Origin: Bacillus infantis
Lineage (GTDB): Bacteria; Bacillota; Bacilli; Bacillales; Cytobacillaceae
DNA length: 64,000 nucleotides
Direction of reading: 5' to 3'
Assembly (NCBI RefSeq): GCF_020171945.1
Contig: NZ_JAIVAP010000013.1
Coordinates: 1 to 64,000, forward strand
Shown here in pieces: positions 1 to 8,124 of this stretch (position 1 is its first letter; each line of letters opens with the position of its first letter). The notes under the pieces are model-generated. The model made no database searches and was not told where the DNA came from. It saw only the letters and a program-made list of their open reading frames with translations. The translations under genes and the position numbers were made by a program.

Positions 1-60
1 GCCCATATCATCCCTATGAATGGAGAAAGCTATCGTCTCAAAGAGACGTACTCGAAATAA
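1..60 (+). CDS. IS21-family IstB helper ATPase, C-terminal end only
   Basis: The first 19 codons of the window are open and end in TAA at 58-60. They read AHIIPMNGESYRLKE and a few more residues, which resembles the C-terminal tail of IstB, the ATP-binding helper of IS21-type transposition (tails with a H-I-x-x-x-G-E-S-Y-R-L pattern). The assignment leans on what follows directly downstream: two copies of TGGTCAACTTTT, the kind of repeated terminal sequence IS21 elements carry. Only the end of the gene lies in the window, so neither the Walker motifs nor istA can be seen. Confidence 0.55.
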   Translation, partial: AHIIPMNGESYRLKETYSK

Positions 61-119
61 CAAGAGGGTGGTCAACTTTTATATGAGCGACATGGTCAAC
101 TTTTGGGTTGACGATTACA
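61..119 (+). mobile_element. Probable right end of an IS21-family element
   Basis: TGGTCAACTTTT occurs at 68-79 and again at 92-103, followed by GGGTTGACGATTACA ending at 119. IS21-type elements have short terminal repeats reiterated inside each end and normally terminate in TGT/ACA, so the outer edge is placed at about 119 by inference. The left end lies outside the window and no target duplication can be checked. Confidence 0.5.
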
Positions 120-431
120 GCACTTACAGGAGTTCAGCCATATATGGGAAATAGCATCCCTGGTTTAACAGGAAGCGTTGTGTTTACCGATCTTGCCAGA
201 AAGGGATCCCAAGATCAGGTTAGAGGTGCTTTAGCTTATACCAGAGTGAAGCCGAATGGTAAACAAAATGATTTTAGTGTGATTCAAACTGATTATAATT
301 TTGGATCCCAATCAGCCTATTATGTCAGTTTGGGAACGGATCTGAACCAAACCAGATTATATTTAGGGGTTAATGGCTCAATGAAAGTGACTGATTTTAA
401 CCAGGGCACTGTTTTTGAAGTCGTTCAATGA
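120..431 (+). pseudogene. Remnant of an unknown gene cut by the IS end
   Basis: A reading frame runs out of the IS end and continues to TGA at 429-431, giving about 103 residues (starting ALTGVQPYMGN). The only start in frame near its beginning is a TTG at 108 that lies inside the IS terminal sequence and has no ribosome binding site. It therefore looks like the 3' part of a gene whose 5' part was removed or displaced by the insertion. The sequence is rich in Gly, Tyr, Thr and Asn with alternating beta-type patterns (VYVSLGTDL, RLYLGVNGS), suggesting a small beta-sheet domain. I do not recognise the family. Confidence 0.5.
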
Positions 432-800
432 ATGGATTTAATGAATTAGGGCCTGGTCCCAAACTGCTAACTCCCGCCTCCGGAACTCAAAGGATCCGCT
501 CCTATCGGTTAGGGGATCAGGTTAAAGAGCCTGTCTGATTAATAGACGGAAGAATTCCGCTTAATTAGTAATTTTTATAAAAAAAAGCCAAAATAGACGG
601 AGAAATTCCGCTTATTGACTCAAAAAATACGAAATTATGATAATTTGCTTTGCATAACCGGAAATTCTCCCTTTATTTACCTCGAAATGAACTCCATTCT
701 ATATTTAGCCGGAAAATCCCCGCTTATTTTTCCTGTGCAGGGTTCATCAATCAAAAGGAAGCCATCTAGGTTAAGTATTAACGTGATGGGGGTCAGGCAC
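432..800. repeat. Degenerate intergenic repeat, four units
   Basis: This gene-free stretch carries four related blocks: AGACGGAAGAATTCCGCTTA at 544-563, AGACGGAGAAATTCCGCTTA at 595-614, a diverged unit around 654-680 (ACCGGAAATTCTCC) and another at 706-731 (GCCGGAAAATCCCCGCTTA). The spacing is about 51, 60 and 51 bases. A 77-codon frame at 615-848 overlaps the repeats and has no plausible ribosome binding site, so I do not call it a gene. Confidence 0.6.
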
Positions 801-837
801 ACCACAAAGCCAAAAAATAGCTTTGTGTTTTTTCTTG
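801..837 (+). terminator. Hairpin with T-tract
   Basis: CACAAAGC and GCTTTGTG form an 8-bp stem followed by TTTTTT. It sits between the repeat remnants and lytS and would insulate lytS from upstream transcription. Confidence 0.6.
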
Positions 838-951
838 CCCTAAAATAGCATTATCCTCAACTTTCCAGCCAATAATGATAAGAATACAAAATACTCATCT
901 TATGCATGAATTTATTTATAAGTACTTTTGCACCAAGGAGGCCACACCATC

Positions 952-2619
952 ATGTACGCTTCATCTGAGTTAGAAATGCTCATTCGGTTAATCGAGCGGG
1001 CGGCACTCTTGCTGATTACGTTGTTTTTTATGGCGAGGGTGCCGAAGTTTAAGGAGATTTTGCAGAGGGATCATCATTCCCCGGTAGAGCTGTCGCTGCT
1101 GACGGGGATTTTCTGTGTGTTTGCCCTTTTTGGGACATATTCGGGAATCGAAGTGGAAGGATCGATTATTAATATCCGGACGATTGCGATAGTTTCCGGG
1201 GGAATTCTGTTTGGGCCATGGGTCGGCATTGTAACGGGGATTGTATCCGGGGTGCACCGCTATTTGATCGATATTGGCAGGGTGACCTCTGTGCCATGCT
1301 TGATTACCAGTATTCTGGCAGGGTTCATTGCTGGGTATATCCACGTTTATATGAAGAAAAGCAGGCGGTGGATTTATGGGATCGTCGCCGGGATGTTCTG
1401 CGAGATCCTGACGATGATTCTTATTTTAGCAATGGCTGATTCCTTTGAATTGGGCGTGGCAATTGTATCGAAGATCGGGATTCCGATGATTTTGGGACAG
1501 GTCAGCATCGGCCTGATTATCCTGATGATTGCGAGTGTGGAAGGAGAGAAAGAGCGGATCGCTGCCCAGCAGTCTCAATTGGCCCTGAATATTGCCAATA
1601 AGACGCTTCCCTATTTCCGTTCTATAAACGGGGAATCGCTGCGGACGATTTGCAGGATCATCCAAGAGGATATCAAGGCAGATGCCGTGGCTATTACAGA
1701 CACAAAGGATGTCCTTGCCTATGTGGGATATGGAGAAGAGAAATATAAGATTGGACAGGAAATTATCAGTGATCTGACGAAAGAAACGATCCGAAATGGG
1801 CAGATTACAATCAGGAACAATATTGCCGATCATCATACACCGCAGATTCATTGCCTGCTGATTATTCCTCTGTCGGAGCGGGGCATTATAACGGGGACGC
1901 TGAAGATTTACTATCGCAAGGCCTATACGATCACAAATACACTGCAGACGATGGCCATTGGATTGGCGCAGATCATCTCTACCTTGATGGAAGTCTCAAG
2001 AGTGGAGCAGATTAAAGAAGAAGCCAATAAAGCTGAGATAAGGGCATTGCAGTCTAAAATCAATCCTCACTTTTTATTCAATGCTCTTAATGCAATTGCC
2101 TCAACAACAAGGCGTGACCCTGAGAAAGCAAGGGAGCTGATCATCAGTCTGTCCGGCTATATGAGATATAACTTAGAAGTCGGTGAAGAACTGATTGATG
2201 TTCAGACAGCGCTTGGGCAGGTAGAGAATTATATTAAGATAGAAAAAGCACGGTTTGGTGAACGCCTTCAGGTTGTCTATGATATAGATGATCTCCAATT
2301 GAAATTGCCGAGTCTGCTGATCCAGCCTTTAGTGGAAAATGCCGTAGTCCATGGCATTTTAAAACAAAAAGGGCCTGGCAGCGTGACGATTTCCATTAAG
2401 GAATTTGAGGATAAAATTAGGGTGAGTGTGCGGGATACAGGAAAAGGAATTGACCAGGAAGTGATTGACCGATTGCACAAAGGGGAGGTTTCCTCCAAGC
2501 AGATTGGCCTTTTCAATGTGCATCAGCGGGTGAAGCTGATTTACGGGACTGATCTGGTAATTCACAGGCTGAATCCAGGCACGGAAGTTTATTTTGACAT
2601 AAGTAAGGAGCCATCATGA
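952..2619 (+). CDS. lytS: LytS-type sensor histidine kinase
   Basis: This 555-residue membrane sensor kinase has an N-terminal 5TM_5TMR-LYT region (about residues 1-200, with the FGPWVGIVTGIVSGVHRY segment), then a GAF-like linker and a HisKA-like/HATPase pair. The phosphoacceptor box SKINPHFLFNALNAIAS places the histidine at residue 373, and the ATPase has the N box (QPLVENAVVHG) and the DTGKGI box. I chose ATG 952 because AAGGAGG lies at the right distance; an upstream frame start at 928 overlaps that site. The stop overlaps the next gene by four bases, so the pair is one operon. Relatives (B. subtilis LytS, E. coli YpdA and BtsS) sense external pyruvate; the downstream MFS gene supports that reading here. 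Confidence 0.9.
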   Translation: MYASSELEMLIRLIERAALLLITLFFMARVPKFKEILQRDHHSPVELSLLTGIFCVFALFGTYSGIEVEGSIINIRTIAIVSGGILFGPWVGIVTGIVSGVHRYLIDIGRVTSVPCLITSILAGFIAGYIHVYMKKSRRWIYGIVAGMFCEILTMILILAMADSFELGVAIVSKIGIPMILGQVSIGLIILMIASVEGEKERIAAQQSQLALNIANKTLPYFRSINGESLRTICRIIQEDIKADAVAITDTKDVLAYVGYGEEKYKIGQEIISDLTKETIRNGQITIRNNIADHHTPQIHCLLIIPLSERGIITGTLKIYYRKAYTITNTLQTMAIGLAQIISTLMEVSRVEQIKEEANKAEIRALQSKINPHFLFNALNAIASTTRRDPEKARELIISLSGYMRYNLEVGEELIDVQTALGQVENYIKIEKARFGERLQVVYDIDDLQLKLPSLLIQPLVENAVVHGILKQKGPGSVTISIKEFEDKIRVSVRDTGKGIDQEVIDRLHKGEVSSKQIGLFNVHQRVKLIYGTDLVIHRLNPGTEVYFDISKEPS

Positions 2620-3344
2620 GAGCGATCATAGTAGAGGATGAGATTCCGGCGAAGGAAGAGCTGGAATATTTAATAGAAACGCATAGCAATATTGAGGTTG
2701 TGGCTGCTTTTGAGGACGGGCTGGATGTGCTGAAGTTCCTTCAGGAGCAAGAAGTGGATGCCATCTTCCTGGACATCAATATCCCCTCATTGGATGGGAT
2801 GCTGCTGGCGGGAAGCATCAGCAAGTTTGCGAAGAAGCCATATATCATTTTCACGACAGCTTATAAGGAGCATGCGGCCCAGGCATTTGAGCTGGAAGCT
2901 TTTGATTATATTTTAAAGCCTTATGAGGAAAAAAGAATTGCGGCTATGCTGTCAAAGCTGGAAGCAGCCTTTCAGAAGGGCAGACAAACACAGGAAGAAA
3001 TTCCGCAGGACCGAAATCGCCGGATCAATCTGAGGAAAAATGAAAATATCATCGTGACGGATGTAAATGATATTTATTATGCAGAAGCAAGTGAGAAAAT
3101 CACCCTGGTTTACACAGAATCGGATGAGTATACGATGCCAATGTCGATTACCGAATTCCATGACAGCCTCCCTCAGGATTTGTTCTTTAGATGCCACCGC
3201 TCTTATAGTGTGAATCTATCCAAAATCCATGAGATTGTCCCATGGTTCAATAATACATATGTGCTGAAGATGAAGGGGATAAAGGCAGAAATACCGGTCA
3301 GCAGAAGCAAGTCGAAAGCGTTCCGGCAGATTATGCATTTGTAA
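2616..3344 (+). CDS. lytR: LytTR-family response regulator
   Basis: A 242-residue response regulator with an N-terminal receiver (acidic pair E7-D8, phosphoacceptor D53 in IFLDINIP, conserved T/A and K in FTTAYKEHA and YILKPYEE) and a C-terminal LytTR DNA-binding domain (INLRKNENIIVTDVNDIYYAEA through FFRCHRSYSVNLSKI). It starts in an ATGA overlap with lytS. LytTR domains bind direct repeats; a GGCATTTCGT element sits at 3367-3376 just downstream, in front of the MFS gene that is the probable target. The closest functional model is E. coli YpdB, which activates yhjX. Confidence 0.9.
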   Translation: MRAIIVEDEIPAKEELEYLIETHSNIEVVAAFEDGLDVLKFLQEQEVDAIFLDINIPSLDGMLLAGSISKFAKKPYIIFTTAYKEHAAQAFELEAFDYILKPYEEKRIAAMLSKLEAAFQKGRQTQEEIPQDRNRRINLRKNENIIVTDVNDIYYAEASEKITLVYTESDEYTMPMSITEFHDSLPQDLFFRCHRSYSVNLSKIHEIVPWFNNTYVLKMKGIKAEIPVSRSKSKAFRQIMHL

Positions 3345-3366
3345 ATACCACTCATTCCGAATATCA

Positions 3367-3376
3367 GGCATTTCGT
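3367..3376 (+). promoter_or_regulatory. Candidate LytTR/YpdB-like activator site
   Basis: GGCATTTCGT differs at one position from the half-site GGCATTTCAT described for E. coli YpdB on yhjX. A weaker related copy (CATTCCGA) lies at 3353-3360, 16 bases upstream. Recognition by the neighbouring LytTR regulator is inferred, and the spacing is not the canonical one. Confidence 0.4.
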
Positions 3377-3472
3377 TCTGAAAGCGATTTAATTTCCTTT
3401 TTCAGCGGTAGAATTCAAGTATAAATACAACTGCTTGAGATTATGAAACCGCTTAGAAAGAGGAGATTCGAC

Positions 3473-4705
3473 ATGAACGAACGAAATGTAAATCGACTTC
3501 TTATCATCATTGGCACCATTATCGTCCAGATGGGGTTGGGCACCATTTATACGTGGAGCCTTTTCAATCAGCCTCTAGTCGATAAATTCGGCTGGGAATT
3601 AAGCGCAACCAGCATCACTTTTTCCATTACAAGCTTTGCATTAGCATTTGCGACCCTGTTCTCAGGGAAGCTGCAGGATAGATGGGGCCTTCGCCGTTTA
3701 GTGGCTGCGGCCGGGATATTGCTTGGTGCCGGGTTAATCCTCAGCTCACAGGTATCCTCTTTATGGATGCTGTATGTTGTTGCAGGGGTGATCGTAGGCT
3801 TCGCAGATGGTACGGCTTATATCACAACACTAAGCAATCTGATCAAATGGTTCCCGGAGAAAAAAGGCTTGATCTCAGGGATTTCCGTTGGGGCATTTGG
3901 GACAGGCAGCCTGATCTTTAAATATGTGAACGCCAGCTTTATCTCATCATTCGGCGTTTCAACAGCATTCCTCTTATGGGGAGCAATCGTACTGGTCATG
4001 GTCGTTGGCGGCTCATTTTTACTGAAAGAAGCTAAAGAAACAGCAGATAGCTCTGTGAAAGCAGCATCAAAGCAAAGGGATTATACAGTCAAAGAAATGC
4101 TGAAAACGAAGCAGGCATATCTGCTGTTTGTAATCTTCTTCACAGCGTGTATGAGCGGGCTATACCTGGTCGGGATTGTCAAAGACATTGGTGTCAGCTT
4201 AGCCGGGCTGGATGCAGCTACAGCGGCAAACGCAGTCGCATTGGTCGCCATCTTTAATACAACAGGCCGAATCGTCCTTGGTGCACTGTCAGATAAAATC
4301 GGCCGGATGGAAGTCATTTGCGGAACGCTGCTGGTCACTGCCATTGCAGTTGCAGTCTTAAGCTTTGTTCCATTAAACTTCCCGATTTTCTTCGCCTGTG
4401 TAGCAGCAATCGCCTTCTGCTTTGGCGGAAACATCACCGTATTCCCAGCCATTGTGGCAGACTTCTTCGGACTGAAGAACCAAAGCAAGAACTATGGCGT
4501 GATCTATCAGGGCTTTGGAATCGGAGCTTTAGCAGGCTCCCTCGTAGCTGCTGTACTTGGAGGATTCCAGGCCACCTTTACTGTTATTGCAGCACTATGC
4601 ATCGTCTCATTAGTGATCGCACTGACCATTAAACCGCCTGGTGAGGGCAAGAAGCGTAAGGAACAAGGAAAAATGAAGCTGGAGCCTCATACGAGAGTGG
4701 GATAA
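3473..4705 (+). CDS. YhjX-like MFS transporter (OFA family)
   Basis: A 410-residue major facilitator with about 12 hydrophobic segments, an N-terminal LLIIIGTIIVQMGLGTIYTWSLF segment typical of the oxalate/formate antiporter (OFA) branch, and the loop signature GKLQDRWGLRR between helices 2 and 3, mirrored by GALSDKIGR in the second half. ATG 3473 is preceded by AGAGGAG; an earlier in-frame ATG at 3443 has no such site. Its place behind lytS/lytR matches E. coli ypdAB with yhjX, where the carrier is induced by pyruvate. The substrate is not proven; a monocarboxylate such as pyruvate is the best guess. Confidence 0.8.
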   Translation: MNERNVNRLLIIIGTIIVQMGLGTIYTWSLFNQPLVDKFGWELSATSITFSITSFALAFATLFSGKLQDRWGLRRLVAAAGILLGAGLILSSQVSSLWMLYVVAGVIVGFADGTAYITTLSNLIKWFPEKKGLISGISVGAFGTGSLIFKYVNASFISSFGVSTAFLLWGAIVLVMVVGGSFLLKEAKETADSSVKAASKQRDYTVKEMLKTKQAYLLFVIFFTACMSGLYLVGIVKDIGVSLAGLDAATAANAVALVAIFNTTGRIVLGALSDKIGRMEVICGTLLVTAIAVAVLSFVPLNFPIFFACVAAIAFCFGGNITVFPAIVADFFGLKNQSKNYGVIYQGFGIGALAGSLVAAVLGGFQATFTVIAALCIVSLVIALTIKPPGEGKKRKEQGKMKLEPHTRVG

Positions 4706-4791
4706 TCAAATATTTGGTGATGAAAATTGGTGTGCCTGACTCACAATACGTTGGTATTATTAATGTGCTGTGGTTAGGTATCCTTTATAAG

Positions 4792-4824
4792 AAAGAGCCA
4801 AGGGACCTGTCCCCTTGGCTCTTT
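4792..4824. terminator. Palindromic GCCAAGGG hairpin, bidirectional terminator
   Basis: AAAGAGCCAAGGG pairs perfectly with CCCTTGGCTCTTT around the loop ACCTGTC. It has T-rich flanks on both strands and is one member of the dispersed GGACAGGTCC hairpin family found at many gene ends in this window. Confidence 0.75.
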
Positions 4825-4889
4825 CTTTGTTTCACCTAAAGAATATTAGGGCAAAAACAATAAAAAGCACCAAAGAAAGGGGGAGGGAA

Positions 4890-6140
4890 TTGGTTAAACA
4901 GTTCTTATTTAAAATAAAGGAAGGTACATGGTTCATTCCGGCTGTGTATACGATTGTGGCATTGATTCTTGCGATCATTGTCGTATATGTTGATTTTTAT
5001 TTGGAAGCATTTTATCCTGAGATATTTCTTGTGGGGCTGGATTTGGGCAAAACGATTCTTGGGACCATTGCCGGTTCGTTATTGACCATGACAACCATTA
5101 CTTTTTCTACCACGATGGTTGTATTAACTACATATTCTTCTCAATTTTCGCCAAGGACGCTGGAGAACTTCATTCAGGACCCAGTGACGATGAGAGTGCT
5201 GGGAGTCTTCATTGGCGGATTTGTTTATTGTATTTTTACGCTGCTGTTTATAAGGGAATCTGTCGGAAATACGGTAGCATCGGCTACTATCGGCGTCATC
5301 ATCGCTTTCATTTGCCTCGCTTTCTTCGCCTATTTCATCTACCATGTCGCCACATCCATTCAGGTCGGCAAGCTGATTGAGAGGCTTGCGGATGATGCAT
5401 TGGATATGGTTAAGAAGGAAAAAGAAATTTTTGAGGAGGATGACCGTGTATCCCTGCTGCAGGTCCGGCCATCGGTTGTCATTGAAGCAAAGGCTGTAAA
5501 GGCCAAACGGTTTGGCTATATTCAGTATATTAATGAAGACAAGCTGATGCAGCATGCTTCTGAACAGGGGAGTATCATTGAGGTCCTCAAGCCAATTGGC
5601 CATTTTGTCACAGACAAGCATGATCTGCTTTGTGTCCACAATCAGGAAGAAATTCCGGAAGGCCTTGAGGATGCTGTTATTATAGGGACAGAGCGGACCA
5701 CCTATAGAGATGTGGAATTTGGTCTGCAAAAAATTGCTGAGGTGGCCTTGAGGGCGGTATCTCCGGGAATCAATGACCCCAATACAGCCATCCAGTGCAT
5801 CAATTACTTAAGTGTTTGCCTGTCTGCGGCCAGCCATTTAAATGGGAGTGTTAAAGCCATTTCTGATGAAGAAGGAAGGATGGGAGTTTTTATTCCGCAT
5901 CGTCCATTTGAAGATCTTTTGAATACTTCCTTCAGGCAGATCAGCCACTATGGAAAAGATGATTTTTCAGTTATGCAGGCGATTTTCAAGGCGCTTGAAG
6001 AAATAGGCTCAGGCAGCAGCCCGTCAATACGCAAAAGCCTTGATAAGTTCGCAGATTATCTGAAAGAACAAGTAGAAGCAGCTGCACTCACCAAAACCGA
6101 GAGGGATGAATTGTATAAAGTCAATCTGATTGAAGAATGA
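4890..6140 (+). CDS. DUF2254 membrane protein
   Basis: A 416-residue protein of the DUF2254 family. Four transmembrane segments fill the first ~170 residues (VYTIVALILAIIVVYVDF; ILGTIAGSLLTMTTITFSTTMVVL; VLGVFIGGFVYCIFTLLF; IGVIIAFICLAFFAYFIYH), followed by a soluble C-terminal domain with the family motif RAVSPGINDPNTAIQCI. The biochemical role of the family is unknown. I prefer TTG 4890 as the start because AGGGGGAGG sits immediately upstream; the frame is open from 4815, but that extension begins inside the terminator hairpin. No partner gene is evident. Confidence 0.8.
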   Translation: MVKQFLFKIKEGTWFIPAVYTIVALILAIIVVYVDFYLEAFYPEIFLVGLDLGKTILGTIAGSLLTMTTITFSTTMVVLTTYSSQFSPRTLENFIQDPVTMRVLGVFIGGFVYCIFTLLFIRESVGNTVASATIGVIIAFICLAFFAYFIYHVATSIQVGKLIERLADDALDMVKKEKEIFEEDDRVSLLQVRPSVVIEAKAVKAKRFGYIQYINEDKLMQHASEQGSIIEVLKPIGHFVTDKHDLLCVHNQEEIPEGLEDAVIIGTERTTYRDVEFGLQKIAEVALRAVSPGINDPNTAIQCINYLSVCLSAASHLNGSVKAISDEEGRMGVFIPHRPFEDLLNTSFRQISHYGKDDFSVMQAIFKALEEIGSGSSPSIRKSLDKFADYLKEQVEAAALTKTERDELYKVNLIEE

Positions 6141-6200
6141 TGCTGGACACTAAAGAACCTGGCTTGAAAGGCAGGGTTTGTCGGCTAAAACATAGTTTAT

Positions 6201-6238
6201 GGGGACACAATTCGCATATGGATTGATGTCCCTGTTTT
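6201..6238 (+). terminator. Hairpin after the DUF2254 gene
   Basis: GGGACA and TGTCCC enclose a 20-base loop and are followed by TGTTTTTG. It is a weaker terminator than most in the window. The remaining 250 bases up to the next gene are AT-rich and show nothing else I can name. Confidence 0.45.
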
Positions 6239-6494
6239 TGTTGCAGCAATGATAAAGGCGTTTATTAGAAGTAAATTGCACTATAATAGGTGAAAAATTA
6301 ACAGTACTCCATAACTCTTGTGCCAACGCTAATCTCCTTGTTAGTGCGAAATGAGTTTTCTGAAATAAAAGAAATCGGTTTAAGATAAAAGTAATTATTT
6401 GCTAGAATAGATGGAGAGCTAATCAACAAATAAGCCAGTTTACAAAATAAGATAACGATAAATGCTCTTCTTAAAATATGATGGAGGTATAATT

Positions 6495-6773
6495 ATGTGG
6501 TTCATACTAGGAGTTGCCGCCATAACAGCAACTTTTATAAATCTATATATGTATGTGACCGGAAAAGATTATAAACTTCCGATGGCTATGGGAATTTCAT
6601 TAACCGCTCTGACACTCTGTGCACAATACAGTTCTGTATCCAATTGGGTAAGGAGTGAGGATTGGCCGGCTTTAATGGATGTGGTACCTGCCATGGAAAA
6701 GGGATTATGGTTTTTGACGATTGTTTCTATTCTGCTGAATATAGCACCTATTCTTTTAGAGCTGAGAAAGTAA
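6495..6773 (+). CDS. Small membrane protein, unknown
   Basis: A 92-residue protein with three hydrophobic stretches (WFILGVAAITATFINLYMYV at the N terminus, a middle segment from about residue 30, and LWFLTIVSILLNIAPILLEL near the C terminus). ATG 6495 has GGAGG seven bases upstream. Recognisable catalytic motifs are absent. It lies 66 bases before the TerD-type gene in the same orientation, so the two may share a transcript, although no promoter between them can be excluded. Confidence 0.65.
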   Translation: MWFILGVAAITATFINLYMYVTGKDYKLPMAMGISLTALTLCAQYSSVSNWVRSEDWPALMDVVPAMEKGLWFLTIVSILLNIAPILLELRK

Positions 6774-6839
6774 AAAATAATCATCTAATGTTAAGATTAC
6801 TCTTGCAAAAAACAATGCATATGAGAAGGGTTGATTTAT

Positions 6840-8087
6840 ATGAATTCATTGCTTCAAATGGGAGCAAATACAGTTTTGAGTTCTCCAAAAGGGACTGTGA
6901 CTGTCAGCTACGAAACGTCCAATATGATAGATATTTCCTTAACCGCTTTCCTGCTTTCTGATTCAGACAGGGTACAGGGAGACAGCGGGATTATCTTTTA
7001 TAATCAGCCAAAAAGTATTTCCGGAGCGGCTTCCCTTATCCCGCCAATGAATGTGGGACATACAAAGGTACATAAAATTGAATTTGATATGAGTAAAGTC
7101 CCTGCAGGCATTACTAAAATAGCGATCACGCTTACCGAGGATAATCATACTGGTTTTTCAAATGTAAGGAACTTAAAGGCAGAGATCAGTGCCGGTGCTG
7201 ATGTAATTCAGTTTGTCCCATCTGTTTTTAAAAATGAAAATGGAATAGTTGTACTGGAATTGTATGTAAGAAACGGCCAGACAAAGGCAAAATCAGTGTG
7301 GCGGGGCTTCGATTCAGGTCTTGAAGGCTTATGTAAGCTTTACGGTGTTGAGGTTGATCCAGAGGAGCAGGAACAGCCTTCTGAACCTAAAGCAATTGAT
7401 AAACAAGTTATAAAAGAACCTGCTAAAACACAATCAGTCCCTGAACAGAAAAGCAGCCTGAATACTCTGCCGCCGATAAGCCTTGAAAAAGCAAAGGGGA
7501 AAATAAATCTCGATAAAGGCCAAAAGCCGGTACTAATTGAGAAAACACCTGAAATTACGGCTACAGTCTCCTGGAAGACAGGAACAGACTATGATATATA
7601 TGCTTTAGTTTATACAAAGAATGGCAGGCAGATAGATGTGGCCATGTTTGGGGCCCAGGGAACACCGCCCCTCAGGCGATATGGCAATGGAGCAGTAGAA
7701 CACATGGGGGATGTTGGGAGATTCAGCGGATCCACAAAGAAAGAAGTCATTAAATTGAGGCTGACGAATGATATTCTGGCAGTGGTTCCTGTGGTATATT
7801 CTGCTCAGTCAAATGGGACAGGGTCATTCTACAGATACAAGGTATCCATGAGTATTGATAATCATAGCGGAACTTCTGTTACCATTTCCTCCAAGAATGC
7901 GAATAATAATGACACGATCTATACCTGTGTGCCCGGAATACTCCATAATACCGACGATGGAGTGATTATAAGCCCTTTAGAGCTTTATAGTGCACCCAAC
8001 TCGGAGTTTAGACCCAAACTAGTAATGGGAGCTTCGAATATGGTGGAAGTTTTAATGGATCAGGGGCCGATTAATGACTACAAGTAG
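6840..8087 (+). CDS. Tandem TerD-domain (TerA-like) stress protein
   Basis: A 415-residue cytoplasmic protein. Residues ~1-150 form a TerD-type calcium-binding domain (SYETSNMIDISLTAFLLSD, DNHTGFSNVRNL, VVLELYVRNGQTKAKSVWRGFDSGLEGL). A low-complexity Glu/Pro/Lys linker (~165-215) follows, then a second TerD-like half (ATVSWKTGTDYDIYALVYTKNG to DDGVIISPLELYSAPN) as in TerA. Start ATG 6840 is preceded by GAGAAGGG. Known family members belong to ter operons for tellurite and oxidative envelope stress; here the usual terB/C/D/E partners are missing nearby, so this is an orphan member. A 3' hairpin terminator closes the unit. Confidence 0.75.
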   Translation: MNSLLQMGANTVLSSPKGTVTVSYETSNMIDISLTAFLLSDSDRVQGDSGIIFYNQPKSISGAASLIPPMNVGHTKVHKIEFDMSKVPAGITKIAITLTEDNHTGFSNVRNLKAEISAGADVIQFVPSVFKNENGIVVLELYVRNGQTKAKSVWRGFDSGLEGLCKLYGVEVDPEEQEQPSEPKAIDKQVIKEPAKTQSVPEQKSSLNTLPPISLEKAKGKINLDKGQKPVLIEKTPEITATVSWKTGTDYDIYALVYTKNGRQIDVAMFGAQGTPPLRRYGNGAVEHMGDVGRFSGSTKKEVIKLRLTNDILAVVPVVYSAQSNGTGSFYRYKVSMSIDNHSGTSVTISSKNANNNDTIYTCVPGILHNTDDGVIISPLELYSAPNSEFRPKLVMGASNMVEVLMDQGPINDYK

Positions 8088-8093
8088 GGGAAA

Positions 8094-8124
8094 AAGAGCC
8101 AAGGGGTCTGTCCCCTTGGCTCTT
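8094..8124. terminator. Palindromic hairpin shared by two convergent genes
   Basis: AAGAGCCAAGGGG pairs with CCCCTTGGCTCTT around TCTGT. It lies between the TerD-type gene and dbpA and overlaps the dbpA stop codon. It is the second copy of the hairpin family seen at 4792. Confidence 0.75.

Noticed and set aside
615-848. 77-codon frame near the left edge
   Set aside because: It overlaps degenerate repeats and the terminator at 801, has no ribosome binding site and no recognisable sequence.
988-1344. Minus-strand frame inside lytS
   Set aside because: It lies opposite a gene with clear domain structure, and its composition (many His, Arg, Asn) is that of a complementary-strand artefact.
4081-4488. 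Minus-strand frame inside the MFS gene
   Set aside because: Shadow of a GC-rich membrane gene; Ala/Thr/Ser-rich without any domain.
5124-5729. 201-codon minus-strand frame inside the DUF2254 gene
   Set aside because: Antisense to a well-supported gene, no ribosome binding site, no known domain.
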